Of a stretch of DNA of 64,000 bases, positions 36,248 to 45,115 are shown piece by piece. The notes beneath the pieces are model-generated. The model did not search any database. It was not told the DNA's origin and saw only the letters and a program-made list of their open reading frames with translations. The stretch's first letter is position 1, and every line of letters begins with the position of its first letter. This DNA comes from CAIYRG01 sp963747255 (GTDB lineage Bacteria > Pseudomonadota > Alphaproteobacteria > Micropepsales > Micropepsaceae), in the NCBI GenBank assembly GCA_963747255.1, contig CAVVEG010000012.1, positions 124,001-188,000 on the forward strand, in the 5' to 3' direction. Position numbers and translations under genes: made by a program.

Positions 36248-37518
36248 CAGGCGGCGTCCATCATCTGATTCCAGCGCCGCCAAAAAATTCGCAGGTGGTG
36301 CTCGTCACTGTTAAGTTGCTCGCCCTCACGCCCCATCCCCCGCGACATTTCCGTCCAGCGATCGTCCTGCCAGTTCGCGAGCCCCTGCTGCACGAGTTCC
36401 AGAGCCTCCACATCATCAGGTGTGGCGAATCCGCCGGGGCCATAAAACGTCAGGAACGCATCCAGCCGCCGCGCACGCGCGTCCTGGCTTTCCTCGACCG
36501 GTCCCAACGCCCAGGCGGTTACATGCATTTTCGCCGGACCGTCGGGGAAAAACGTCCGCACCGTGACGGATGAGCCATCGTTGATAACCAGATTCGGAAA
36601 TACAATCAGATTGCGGTTGGTGTCGGCAACGCGTTTGGCGCGCTCCGGACCCAGCCGTTGAACGAGTTCGCGCCGGATATCCTCCATTTCCGGTTTGGCA
36701 TGTTCACCGTAAATCGGAATCCATGCCGCGACAGGCCGACCGCGGAAATTGACGTTATCGGTTGTGAAATGACCATTGCCAAGATCGACCGCAAGCCCCT
36801 TGGTCGGTAGCACGCGCCCTTCCGATGGCCTTTCGATCTTCACGCCGGAATTGGCCATGTAGTTCAGCCAGGTCGCATGCGTGCTGGGCAGGTGATAATC
36901 GTCGACGCTGTTTTCGACCATCAGCTTCCAGTTCGCGGCAACGTCATACTCCTGCGTCCCGGAGACGATTTCCATCCGGCCGGATGGGGACTGATCAATC
37001 ACGAGATCAATGTAATCCTTCGCACCTCCAAGGTAATCGGGCAGATCGGGCGCATCCGCACTGAAATTCAGAAACCAGAAATCGCGATAGGATTCGAAGC
37101 GCGCGGGACGCTTCAGTCCCAAATTCCCGGAATCGAATTCTCCCTTATAAGCCTCGGCGCCGGGTATCGTCCCAAGCACACCGTCGTTCCGGTAGGCCCA
37201 GCCATGATAGACACAGCGAAAACTCCGTCGCGAACCCTCACGCTCGGTGCAGACAATTGCTCCCCGATGACGGCAGGTATTCAGGAAGCAGTGAATCTCA
37301 CCACGGGCGTCGCGATTGAAGATCACCGGCCGGCCCGCCACCTTTCGGGTGAGAAAATCGTTCGCCTTCTTCAGTTCGGAGGAATGCCCAACATAGATCC
37401 AGCATTTGGCAAAAATCTTCGCCATCTCCTCCTGCAGAACAACAGGGGACACCAGAGCCTCGCGATCGAGCAGAAAACGCTTCTTCACCGGATCGTCAAT
37501 GATGTAGCTGCGTGGCAT
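36247..37518 (-). CDS. Aromatic ring-hydroxylating dioxygenase alpha subunit (Rieske)
   Basis: This is a 423-residue large subunit of a two-component Rieske dioxygenase. The Rieske ligands are C-R-H in NTCRHRGA near residue 78 and C-V-Y-H in FRCVYHGW near 98. The mononuclear iron site is D-x2-H-x4-H in DDYHLPSTH near 210, preceded by the NWKLMVENSV segment typical of benzoate/phthalate-type enzymes. The start at 37518 follows AGGATTTCTG. It lacks a cognate ferredoxin or reductase next to it. With the beta subunit and the aldolase-family decarboxylase it forms a coherent module, divergent from the bicupin gene. Confidence 0.88.
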   Translation of the reverse strand: MPRSYIIDDPVKKRFLLDREALVSPVVLQEEMAKIFAKCWIYVGHSSELKKANDFLTRKVAGRPVIFNRDARGEIHCFLNTCRHRGAIVCTEREGSRRSFRCVYHGWAYRNDGVLGTIPGAEAYKGEFDSGNLGLKRPARFESYRDFWFLNFSADAPDLPDYLGGAKDYIDLVIDQSPSGRMEIVSGTQEYDVAANWKLMVENSVDDYHLPSTHATWLNYMANSGVKIERPSEGRVLPTKGLAVDLGNGHFTTDNVNFRGRPVAAWIPIYGEHAKPEMEDIRRELVQRLGPERAKRVADTNRNLIVFPNLVINDGSSVTVRTFFPDGPAKMHVTAWALGPVEESQDARARRLDAFLTFYGPGGFATPDDVEALELVQQGLANWQDDRWTEMSRGMGREGEQLNSDEHHLRIFWRRWNQMMDAA

Positions 37519-37598
37519 CAGAAATCCTGGACCGAAACAGTGGCGTCCTGCTTTAACCGATGTTATGGCCCTCGCCAATTGTTGTGGATCAACTCACC

Positions 37599-38828
37599 AT
37601 GCATGACATTGCCAAGGACACGCATTGGCACGAGCCCAAGGCGGGTCAGAACGCCGGTTTCGGCGATTTCCGCCGGCCAAAACTCCCGTACGACCGATTC
37701 ATGGAAGACGAAGGCGTTCCGGTCTTCCGCGGGATTGGTGTGCGCCGCGTGCAGGATCTGCCGATGCAGCCCTGGCGCCGCCTCGGGGGTAGGGGCACGT
37801 ATATTCAGCTCTACGGGACCGAAGGATTGTGGGGCATGTACGTGGTCGAGGTCCCCGCGCGTGCGGCACTCAATACCGAACGCCATCTTTACGAGAAGAT
37901 CGTTTTCGTCGTCGAAGGTCGTGGATCCACGGAGGTCTGGCAGGATGGCGACGTCAGGCGCCATTTTTTTGAGTGGCAGAAGGGTTCACTTTTCACCATT
38001 CCATTGAATGCGCTGCACCGGATCGTGAATGCGTCCAGCGCGCCGGCCCTGCTTCTATGCGGCACGTCGGCTCCCAATATCATCAATCTGCTCGACGAAA
38101 CGGGGTTCGTGTTCAATTCGCCCTATCATTTTCGGGCCCGCTTTTCCGGCGCGGACGATTTCTTCAGGCCATGCGAAGATATCGAGCCGGACCCGGTGCG
38201 CGGATTGGCGATGCGCCGGAGCAATCTGCTTCCCGACATCATAAATTCCGAATTGCCGTTGGATAACCGGCGTTCCCCCGGCTATCGGCGTCTCGAACCC
38301 ATGATGGCCGACAATCGCTTTTACCAATTCATCGGGCAATACGAGACCGGGCGCTATTCCAAGGCCCACAAGCATCATTCAACCGCGGTGCTCATCTGCC
38401 TTAAGGGACGTGGCTATACCTACACCTGGCCTGATGCTCTCGGACCCACGCCATGGGGGGATGGAAGAGCCGACAAGGTGGTGCGTCAGGATTATGAATA
38501 TGGTGGGATCGTCAGTGCCGCGCCCATGAGCGGCGACTGGTTCCATCAGCATTTTGGCGTGGCAAAAGATGGATTGCGCGTATTGGCATGGCACGGCCCC
38601 AACAATCACCCCGCACTGAAAGCAGGCCGGCCAGGGGAAGCACTAAGAGATATCTGGGCCGTCGATCTCGACAAAGGGGGCGCCGCGATTCCGTACCATA
38701 TGGAAGATCCGCATTTGCGGCGTGAATATGAGGATATCCTCGCCGGCGAGAACCTTGTCACACGAATGGAGGAACGCTTTTACGAACCGGGCGGCGCGGC
38801 AGCCGCGGATGCTCTCGCCGGATTCTAG
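37599..38828 (+). CDS. Bicupin protein, possible ring-cleavage dioxygenase
   Basis: This is a 409-residue two-cupin protein. The first cupin reads RHLYEKIVFVVEGRGSTEVW near residue 90, and the second has AHKHHSTAVLICLKGRG near 260 with three His and Gly turns, plus a further His cluster WFHQHF near 320. The family includes gentisate and salicylate 1,2-dioxygenases, but this protein is not close enough to say which. An alternative start at 37560 adds 13 residues; ATG at 37599 fits the domain start better. It is divergent from the Rieske operon, so it may share its control region and cleave that operon's diol product. Confidence 0.65.
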   Translation: MHDIAKDTHWHEPKAGQNAGFGDFRRPKLPYDRFMEDEGVPVFRGIGVRRVQDLPMQPWRRLGGRGTYIQLYGTEGLWGMYVVEVPARAALNTERHLYEKIVFVVEGRGSTEVWQDGDVRRHFFEWQKGSLFTIPLNALHRIVNASSAPALLLCGTSAPNIINLLDETGFVFNSPYHFRARFSGADDFFRPCEDIEPDPVRGLAMRRSNLLPDIINSELPLDNRRSPGYRRLEPMMADNRFYQFIGQYETGRYSKAHKHHSTAVLICLKGRGYTYTWPDALGPTPWGDGRADKVVRQDYEYGGIVSAAPMSGDWFHQHFGVAKDGLRVLAWHGPNNHPALKAGRPGEALRDIWAVDLDKGGAAIPYHMEDPHLRREYEDILAGENLVTRMEERFYEPGGAAAADALAGF

Positions 38829-39763
38829 TTTGATTTTGCCTGCTGCGGCGCGGTTTGCGGAAGCGCCTGGTCGAACACGTAAACCGAGACCGCCTTGAGT
38901 TCTTCGGGATTCAGCTTGTCCCCGAATTCCGGCATCACGCCGCGGCGACCCTTGGTGATCGATTCCACGATCGATGCCTTGTCCGACCCATAGAGAAACA
39001 AATCTTTGCGCGTCAGATTGGTTGAGCCAAGCGCCGGATTTCCGGTCGCATCTTCCTGGTGACAGTCGAAGCAATTGCCCTTCGCGTTATCGAGAAACAG
39101 ATCCTTGCCTTTGGCCGCTTTCGTGGAATCGGCCTGCTGACCGGTCAGCTGCAGGACATATTCCGCCAGATCATCGATTTCTTCTGGCGTAACGGTTTTG
39201 ATCCTGCCGTAGTCTTCGAGATCGTGCTGATTCCGGTATTGAGGATCGAAAGCCAGCATGTCGGCCTCCACGCCACGGGCGTTCGGATTGCCGGAACGGA
39301 CGCCGTACCGCACCGTCCATTCTACGTCGGACGGGAATTTGTTCACTCCCCCGGATGGAAGATCGTCACCTGAAAAACGCCAGTCGTCATCCGTGAGATC
39401 GGGTGCATGCGCGGCCTGACTGCCTTTCAGATCTTCGCCATGACAGGAAGCGCAGTTCTTCACATAAACGTTCTTTCCGAGAACCAGCGCTCCGGCGTTC
39501 AGACGGATTGATTTGACGATGTCGTCGGTCGGTATGTTGGCCAGTTCTCCAGGCTTCGCGAGAAATTCGCCATATTCATCCTCTGCGGGATTCGTGCCGA
39601 GCGGATGGCCGCCCGCAGGCGTTTGGCGCTTTTCGGCAACCGGTGTACCCGATTGCGCTGGCGCCTGGGCAACCTGCGACTGATTGCAACCGGAGAGCAT
39701 GAGAAATGCACCGGCAATCAAGTAACAAGCGCACTGTTTCGCAAAATGCTTTTCAACGACCAT
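38825..39763 (-). CDS. Dihaem cytochrome c lipoprotein
   Basis: This is a 312-residue c-type cytochrome anchored by lipid: the signal ends with a lipobox LSGC near residue 26. Two haem sites are seen, CASCH near residue 103 and CFDCH near 212. The domains resemble the cbb3 oxidase subunit III (CcoP/FixP) haem domains, including TPEEIDDLAEYVLQL. A Met-containing segment GVMPEFGDKL near 280 fits an axial ligand of the second haem. It has no oxidase neighbours and overlaps the bicupin gene by four bases at the convergent 3' ends. A periplasmic electron carrier is likely. Confidence 0.82.
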   Translation of the reverse strand: MVVEKHFAKQCACYLIAGAFLMLSGCNQSQVAQAPAQSGTPVAEKRQTPAGGHPLGTNPAEDEYGEFLAKPGELANIPTDDIVKSIRLNAGALVLGKNVYVKNCASCHGEDLKGSQAAHAPDLTDDDWRFSGDDLPSGGVNKFPSDVEWTVRYGVRSGNPNARGVEADMLAFDPQYRNQHDLEDYGRIKTVTPEEIDDLAEYVLQLTGQQADSTKAAKGKDLFLDNAKGNCFDCHQEDATGNPALGSTNLTRKDLFLYGSDKASIVESITKGRRGVMPEFGDKLNPEELKAVSVYVFDQALPQTAPQQAKSN

Positions 39764-39902
39764 ATTTGTAACCTTTGACTGGCGCCCTAACGGCCGCCGT
39801 TCACGTAAGACCGTGCTCCTTCCGGTAGGAGCGGCAATACGCAGACCATACCACCCAATGTCGCGGCAAAATATGTCCTATTGGCGCATGAGAATCGACC
39901 GA

Positions 39903-41225
39903 TCAGCATGAAATCGCCTCCAATGGCCGATTTGTCGTACGCGGACCATACGCGGCAATCGCAGCCGCGGCGATAACCATGCATCCGGCGATGAATGCGA
40001 ACACGCCGCCAGCCCCGAAGCGCTCCAAGAGAAACGCGATTATAAACCCGCTGAAAACAGTCGACAGTCTGCTCCAGGAATAGACAAATCCAACTGCCCT
40101 CGCACGGATCCGCGTTGGAAAAAGCTCCGCCTGGTAGGTGTGATAGAGAAACGACATGACATTGTTCGCCAGCGTGACAAGAACCCCGAATAGCACGAGT
40201 GCGCCGGCGAACCGGCTCTGACCGAAGGCGACACCGAACAGACCGACGCCAAGCGCGGCGAAAACCAGCAACCACTTTCGCTCGTAGCGGTCCGCAAGAA
40301 CTGCCCCGGCAATCGGACCGAAGGGGGAAGCGATTGCGATCAAAAACGTATATTGAAGGCTCTGGGTTATGGTGATGCCTTCGCCGATCAACAGCGTCGG
40401 CGTCCAATTGGTGAAACCGTAGAAACCTACCGCCTGAAACACGTTGAACAGGATCAGCATTAAGGTCCGTGGAAGGTATTTTCGGTTCCAGATTTCCGAA
40501 AAACCGCCCCTCGGACTTTCCATTTCCGATGGCCCCACGGGTGGCAGTGAATCGCCCAATTCGGTTTCAATTTCCAACGTCGCAATCTGCCGAAGAGCCT
40601 CCGGCGCGCGGCCGTGACTGGCAAGCCAGCGGGGACTCTCCGGCACGCGCAATCGAATCCACCAGACGAATACGGCACTGACGCAGCCGATGAACACAAC
40701 CCACCGCCAACCATCGATGCCGAAAGGCGATAATGGAACGAGTTGCCACGCGAGAAACGCGACCACCGGGATGACTGAAAACTGCACGGCCTGGTTTATG
40801 GCAAAGACACGGCCGCGATGTGTCCTCGGGACCAGTTCCGTGAGATAGGTGTCGATCGTGACCAGTTCAACGCCAATTCCGATGCCGGAAATGAATCGCC
40901 AAACGTCCAACCCAAAGGCGCCAGTCTGAAATGCCATCATGGCACTTGCGGCGGTGTACCAGAGCAGGGAGCCGGTAAAAACAGGGCGACGGCCAAACCG
41001 GTCCGCGACAAAACCAAACACCAGCGTGCCGACGAATAACCCGGCAAACAGTGCCGCGACAAAACCGGCAACTCCGGAGGTGCCAAAAAGACCGGGCGTC
41101 GTCGCAGACAGAATTCCACTCTTCACCAGCCCCGGCGCGACATAGCCCGTGAACATCAAGTCATAAAACTCGAAGAAGCCTCCCAGCGAAAGCAGGATGA
41201 CGCGAACCCAGAGGGTTCGCGTCAT
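39903..41225 (-). CDS. MFS transporter (sugar/organic acid-type)
   Basis: This is a 440-residue 12-helix MFS carrier. It has FFEFYDLMFTGYV in helix 1, the motif A VADRFGRRPVF near residue 70, a PRTHRGRVFA loop near 135 and RVPESPRWLASHGR near 208. These are typical of the metabolite:H+ and sugar porter-like groups rather than AAHS. The start may lie further upstream, because the codons before the ATG read in frame as VAARLDRLP, a common beginning of this group, but no ATG, GTG or TTG in that stretch has a ribosome site. It follows the LeuA-like gene by 50 bases on the same strand. Confidence 0.8.
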   Translation of the reverse strand: MTRTLWVRVILLSLGGFFEFYDLMFTGYVAPGLVKSGILSATTPGLFGTSGVAGFVAALFAGLFVGTLVFGFVADRFGRRPVFTGSLLWYTAASAMMAFQTGAFGLDVWRFISGIGIGVELVTIDTYLTELVPRTHRGRVFAINQAVQFSVIPVVAFLAWQLVPLSPFGIDGWRWVVFIGCVSAVFVWWIRLRVPESPRWLASHGRAPEALRQIATLEIETELGDSLPPVGPSEMESPRGGFSEIWNRKYLPRTLMLILFNVFQAVGFYGFTNWTPTLLIGEGITITQSLQYTFLIAIASPFGPIAGAVLADRYERKWLLVFAALGVGLFGVAFGQSRFAGALVLFGVLVTLANNVMSFLYHTYQAELFPTRIRARAVGFVYSWSRLSTVFSGFIIAFLLERFGAGGVFAFIAGCMVIAAAAIAAYGPRTTNRPLEAISC

Positions 41226-41275
41226 CGGCAGCCGGTCGAGCCGGGCTGCAACCAGTCCGGCCGCGTTCTCCTGTA

Positions 41276-42472
41276 TCAGGCGACTTCCGCAACGATGGTG
41301 CGGAATTCCTGATCGCTGACCAGGCGTTTCTTCGTCGTCCCGAGCGTCTTCACCCTATCGAGAATGTCGGGGTGCTTCTCGTCCGCCGCCTTCAAGTTCA
41401 ATTCCTCAAGCTTCATCCTGATGCTGACAAGGCCGCTTTTCTTGCCCAAAACCACTCTGCGATCCGCCCGGACAATATCGGCCGAATAAGGTTCAATCGC
41501 CGAAGGCTGGTGAAACTGCGCCGCGACGCCGCCGCTTTCGCGAGTGAACAGATATTTTCCGACGACGGGCTTCCAGCAATCCACCGTGTAATTTCCGGAT
41601 TTCTGCACCAACTCGGAAGTCTCCCGTGCCTTGCTCAAATCCAATTCCACCGGAACGTGGTAGAGGAATTGCAGGGCAAGAGCGACTTCGCAAAGGTCGG
41701 CATTGCCTGCACGTTCGCCCATTCCGTTGATCGTGCCCTGAATCCAGTCGGCGCCACCGCGAACCGCGGCAACGGCAGCGGCCGTGGCCAGCCCAAAATC
41801 GTTGTGGCCGTGCCAATGGATCGGCACCGATTTTCCAACCCACGACCGTACCTGCCTTACGAGATACTCTGCGGTCTCCGGCGCGCAAACCCCGATTGTG
41901 TCGACAACGGAAACCTCATCGGCCCCCGCCTGCAGGGCTGACCCGTAGACGTCGCGAAGGAAGCTCAAATCGGTCCGTGTACTATCGACTGCGAAGAAAT
42001 TGACGCGCTCAACGCCGTTGTCCTTGGCATGCTTGACTGAACTCACGATGCGCTCGACAACTTTTTCGCGGGTAAACCCGAAGGCTTTCATCTTCAGGTC
42101 GCTGGTCGTGATTTCCATCAAAATGTAACGCGTGCCCAACTCGATATGCGCGTCGATGTCCGCCTTGAGACACCGCGCAAAACCCCAGATCTCGGAGTTC
42201 AGATTTGCTGCGAGTATCCGCTTCACCGCCTCCGTATCTTCGTCGGAGACACGTGGAAAACCCGATTCAATCCGGGATATTCCCAGGTCGGCTAGTTTGC
42301 GCGCGATGGCGACTTTATCGTCGGCGGAAAACACGATGCCGGTGGTCTGCTCGCCGTCGCGAAGCGTCGTGTCGTAAAAGCGAACGGTCTTGCTGCGGTC
42401 AAATCCCTGTTGAACAACATCCAGGTCATTGAGCGGGGTGGTCCAAACCTGATCTGCCCGGACGTTCAACAT
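41276..42472 (-). CDS. LeuA/homocitrate synthase-like acyl transferase (short form)
   Basis: This is a 398-residue member of the HMG-CoA lyase-like superfamily of re-citrate/isopropylmalate/homocitrate synthases. The catalytic domain is clear: TLRDGEQT near residue 35, DTIGVCAPE near 185 and the metal-ligand HWHGHNDFGLA near 210. It ends well before the regulatory C-terminal domain of LeuA, so it is closer to the short homocitrate synthase or citramalate synthase types. It would join acetyl-CoA to a 2-oxo acid, such as pyruvate from ring cleavage. GGAG lies before the ATG. It precedes an MFS gene in the same direction and is divergent from the FAH gene. Confidence 0.78.
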   Translation of the reverse strand: MLNVRADQVWTTPLNDLDVVQQGFDRSKTVRFYDTTLRDGEQTTGIVFSADDKVAIARKLADLGISRIESGFPRVSDEDTEAVKRILAANLNSEIWGFARCLKADIDAHIELGTRYILMEITTSDLKMKAFGFTREKVVERIVSSVKHAKDNGVERVNFFAVDSTRTDLSFLRDVYGSALQAGADEVSVVDTIGVCAPETAEYLVRQVRSWVGKSVPIHWHGHNDFGLATAAAVAAVRGGADWIQGTINGMGERAGNADLCEVALALQFLYHVPVELDLSKARETSELVQKSGNYTVDCWKPVVGKYLFTRESGGVAAQFHQPSAIEPYSADIVRADRRVVLGKKSGLVSIRMKLEELNLKAADEKHPDILDRVKTLGTTKKRLVSDQEFRTIVAEVA

Positions 42473-42674
42473 GCTTTTTCTCCTCTGATCCCTGCACACA
42501 ACATTCAGCTTATAGGCCCCGGGACTGCGCAAATTCAATCGTTTGAACCGGCTGTGTCAGCCCCCACATTTTTGTGTGACCGCCTCATTCCGCGTGCTAC
42601 CAGAACCGCAATCAGCCTGTGTACCCCGCGTCGAATACGCGGCGGTCAAGTCTCGTCGTCCGGGAGTGAACACG

Positions 42675-43520
42675 ATGAAATTTGTTTCTTTTCGCGCCGC
42701 AGGCCGCCCCCGCTACGGTTTGGTGGTTGGTGATGGCATTGTCGATTTGACCACAAAGCGAAGCGAACCCGATCTGAAGTCGCTGATAGCGTCGGACGGG
42801 CTCGCCGCGGCAGCGCAGGCGCACGGCGCAGACAAGCCCGATTTTCGCCTGAATTCAGTGCAGTTTGATCCTCTGATCCCGAACCCATCAAAGATCATCT
42901 GCGTCGGGCTGAATTATCACGAGCACCGCAACGAGACGCGCATGACCGGAGATGCCTTTCCGGCGATATTCCTGCGCTTCGCCGATACACAATTGGGCCA
43001 CCTTGCTCCGGTCACGAGGCCCAGGGGTTCTGAACAGTTGGACTACGAAGCAGAACTTGCGGTCGTCATCGGCAAGCAGGGTCGCTATATACCCCAAAAC
43101 GAAGCTGCCAAGCATATTGCGGGCTATTCCTGCTACAATGACGTTTCGGTGCGCGATTACCAGCGCCACTCCAGCCAGTGGACGCCGGGCAAGAATTTTC
43201 CCGGCACCGGCCCCTTTGGTCCGTTCCTGGTCACTCCTGACGAATTGGGAGAACTTGACGGCAGGAAGATCGAGACACGTCTCAACCGCGATACGGTGCA
43301 ATCCTCAACGCTCGACATGATGATCTTTCCGCCCGCGCGGCTGATCGAATACATCTCGGGCTTCACTCCGCTTTATCCGGGGGATGTAATAGTCACCGGA
43401 ACTCCCGGCGGCGTCGGCTGGGTGCGCAAGCCGCCCCTATGGATGAAACCCGGAGACACGGTCGAAATTGAAATTGAGGGCGTCGGCCTGCTGAAGAACC
43501 AGATCGTGGCAGAGGAATGA
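42675..43520 (+). CDS. Fumarylacetoacetate hydrolase-family protein, copy 1
   Basis: This is a 281-residue FAH-family hydrolase. The metal-binding signature is LDYEAELAVVIGK near residue 120, with ICVGLNYHEHRNE near 73, and the later GTPGGVG turn near 240. Family members cleave C-C bonds in fumarylpyruvate, fumarylacetoacetate or 2-oxo-hept-ene-dioates. The downstream genes include gentisate dioxygenase, whose product after isomerisation is fumarylpyruvate, so this is a sound candidate for the gentisate pathway hydrolase, though no maleylpyruvate isomerase is visible in the window. The start ATG is in the context GTGAACACG without a strong ribosome site. Confidence 0.82.
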   Translation: MKFVSFRAAGRPRYGLVVGDGIVDLTTKRSEPDLKSLIASDGLAAAAQAHGADKPDFRLNSVQFDPLIPNPSKIICVGLNYHEHRNETRMTGDAFPAIFLRFADTQLGHLAPVTRPRGSEQLDYEAELAVVIGKQGRYIPQNEAAKHIAGYSCYNDVSVRDYQRHSSQWTPGKNFPGTGPFGPFLVTPDELGELDGRKIETRLNRDTVQSSTLDMMIFPPARLIEYISGFTPLYPGDVIVTGTPGGVGWVRKPPLWMKPGDTVEIEIEGVGLLKNQIVAEE

Positions 43521-43649
43521 CTTCGGCCGGTTAGCAGCCACTGCTCTCCGGCAAATCCGGGGACAGCTCGGCGCGCCTCGACCCGGGTTGATTTGCAGGT
43601 CAGTTCTGTCAATCTGCGGCAAAAGAGCGCCCGCCCGCCGGAGGAAACC

Positions 43650-45005
43650 ATGGCTGAACGGACATTGGACGTCGCCGCCCTGATCGAGGGCAAGCTGGCC
43701 CGCCCGCAGTTGATGATCGCGCTTTGGCTCTGCACGCTCATGGTCCTCGAGGGCTATGACATGCAAGCGCTGTCCTTCGCCACGCCTGCGATCTTGCGGG
43801 AATGGCACGTCAGCCGCGCCGATTTCGGCGCCGTGCTCTCCGCCCATCTCATCGGCTATTTTGTCGGCGCGCTCACCTTGAGTTTTTTCGGCGACCGCAT
43901 CGGCCGGAAGAACATTATCGTCGCCGGTGCCGTGATCTTTGGCGCCTGCACTTTCGCTGCCGGTTTTGCCTCTTCGCCCTGGGAGCTTGGCCTCTGGCGC
44001 TTCGGCGCAGGTATCGGATTGGGTGGAGCAATCCCCAGCGGCATAGCGCTGGCGGCGGAATACATGCCAAGGCGTGTCCGTGCGACCACCATCGGATTGA
44101 TGTTTGTCGGGTATAACGTCGGCGCGGCGGCCGGAGGATTCATCGCCGCATGGACAATTGCCGATTACGGCTGGCCCGCTGTCTTCTTCATCGGTGGCAT
44201 TGCGGCAATCCCGATGTTTCTGGGTTTGGCCATTGCGATCCCGGAGTCGGTTCGGTTCCTAATCGTCAGGGGAGCGCCAAAAGCCGAGATCGCCGCCATT
44301 GTTCAGCGCTTGCGGCCCGCCGCGGATTTGTCGGATGTGACCCACTACATTGCAGGAGAGGAAAGCCGGAAGAATTCACCGGCAAGCCTGTTCGAGGACG
44401 GCCGTGCCCTTGTGACCATTTTGCTTTGGCTCTCTTTCATAGCCAGTTTCACCGGTCATTATTTCATAACCGGCTGGATGCCCACAGTTCTGTCCGATGA
44501 TGGACTTTCCATCGCGCAGGCGAACAGCGCCATGGGATTTTTTCAGCTCGGCGGGGCCGTCGGAAGCTTCCTGATCGCTTTCCTGTTGGACCGTGTAGGA
44601 ATTCGCGTCATTGCACTGACATTTCTTGCAGCCACTCCTGTGGTCGGAATTCTCGGCATGCAGATGCCCTATCTCGTGCTGTTGGCGAACATGATGGTCG
44701 CCGGCATCGGCGTGCTTGGCGGGCAGATCGGTTTGAATGCGCTTGCCGGAACGATTTACCCGACCTATATGCGCGCCACGGGTGCCGGTTGGGGCCTGGG
44801 AATCGGCCGGATTGGATCGATTGCAGGACCGATTATTGGAGGATTTCTGCTGACCATGGGGTTGACTCGTCCAACCCTGCTGCTCCTGACGGCTATCCCG
44901 CTTTTCTTCTGCGGCATTGCGCTGTTTGCTCTGCAATCCGCCAAACGCGCACAGGACGAGCGCGGCAGCGACATGGGTCTTGCAAAACCGGACTTCGCGC
45001 ACTGA
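43650..45005 (+). CDS. MFS transporter (AAHS family aromatic acid symporter)
   Basis: This is a 451-residue MFS carrier with the AAHS-type helix 1 motif VLEGYDMQAL near residue 32, motif A GDRIGRKNI near 80 and IPESVRFL near 190. Typical AAHS members (BenK, PcaK, MhbT) import benzoate-type acids with protons. GGAGG lies five bases from the ATG. Its place between the FAH gene and the Pht5-like/gentisate dioxygenase/hydroxylase genes suggests import of a hydroxybenzoate or hydroxyphthalate. The C-terminus ends with a hydrophilic tail LAKPDFAH. Confidence 0.84.
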   Translation: MAERTLDVAALIEGKLARPQLMIALWLCTLMVLEGYDMQALSFATPAILREWHVSRADFGAVLSAHLIGYFVGALTLSFFGDRIGRKNIIVAGAVIFGACTFAAGFASSPWELGLWRFGAGIGLGGAIPSGIALAAEYMPRRVRATTIGLMFVGYNVGAAAGGFIAAWTIADYGWPAVFFIGGIAAIPMFLGLAIAIPESVRFLIVRGAPKAEIAAIVQRLRPAADLSDVTHYIAGEESRKNSPASLFEDGRALVTILLWLSFIASFTGHYFITGWMPTVLSDDGLSIAQANSAMGFFQLGGAVGSFLIAFLLDRVGIRVIALTFLAATPVVGILGMQMPYLVLLANMMVAGIGVLGGQIGLNALAGTIYPTYMRATGAGWGLGIGRIGSIAGPIIGGFLLTMGLTRPTLLLLTAIPLFFCGIALFALQSAKRAQDERGSDMGLAKPDFAH

Positions 45006-45115
45006 TTGCTCAAATTCTGCCTCACCTGGCGTTCAACGCTGTACAATTCGCCGAGAGTTTTTGCCGGCCGGGGAGACGCGTCCGTATGTCTGAGACGCCA
45101 TCCGGGGAGTAAACC

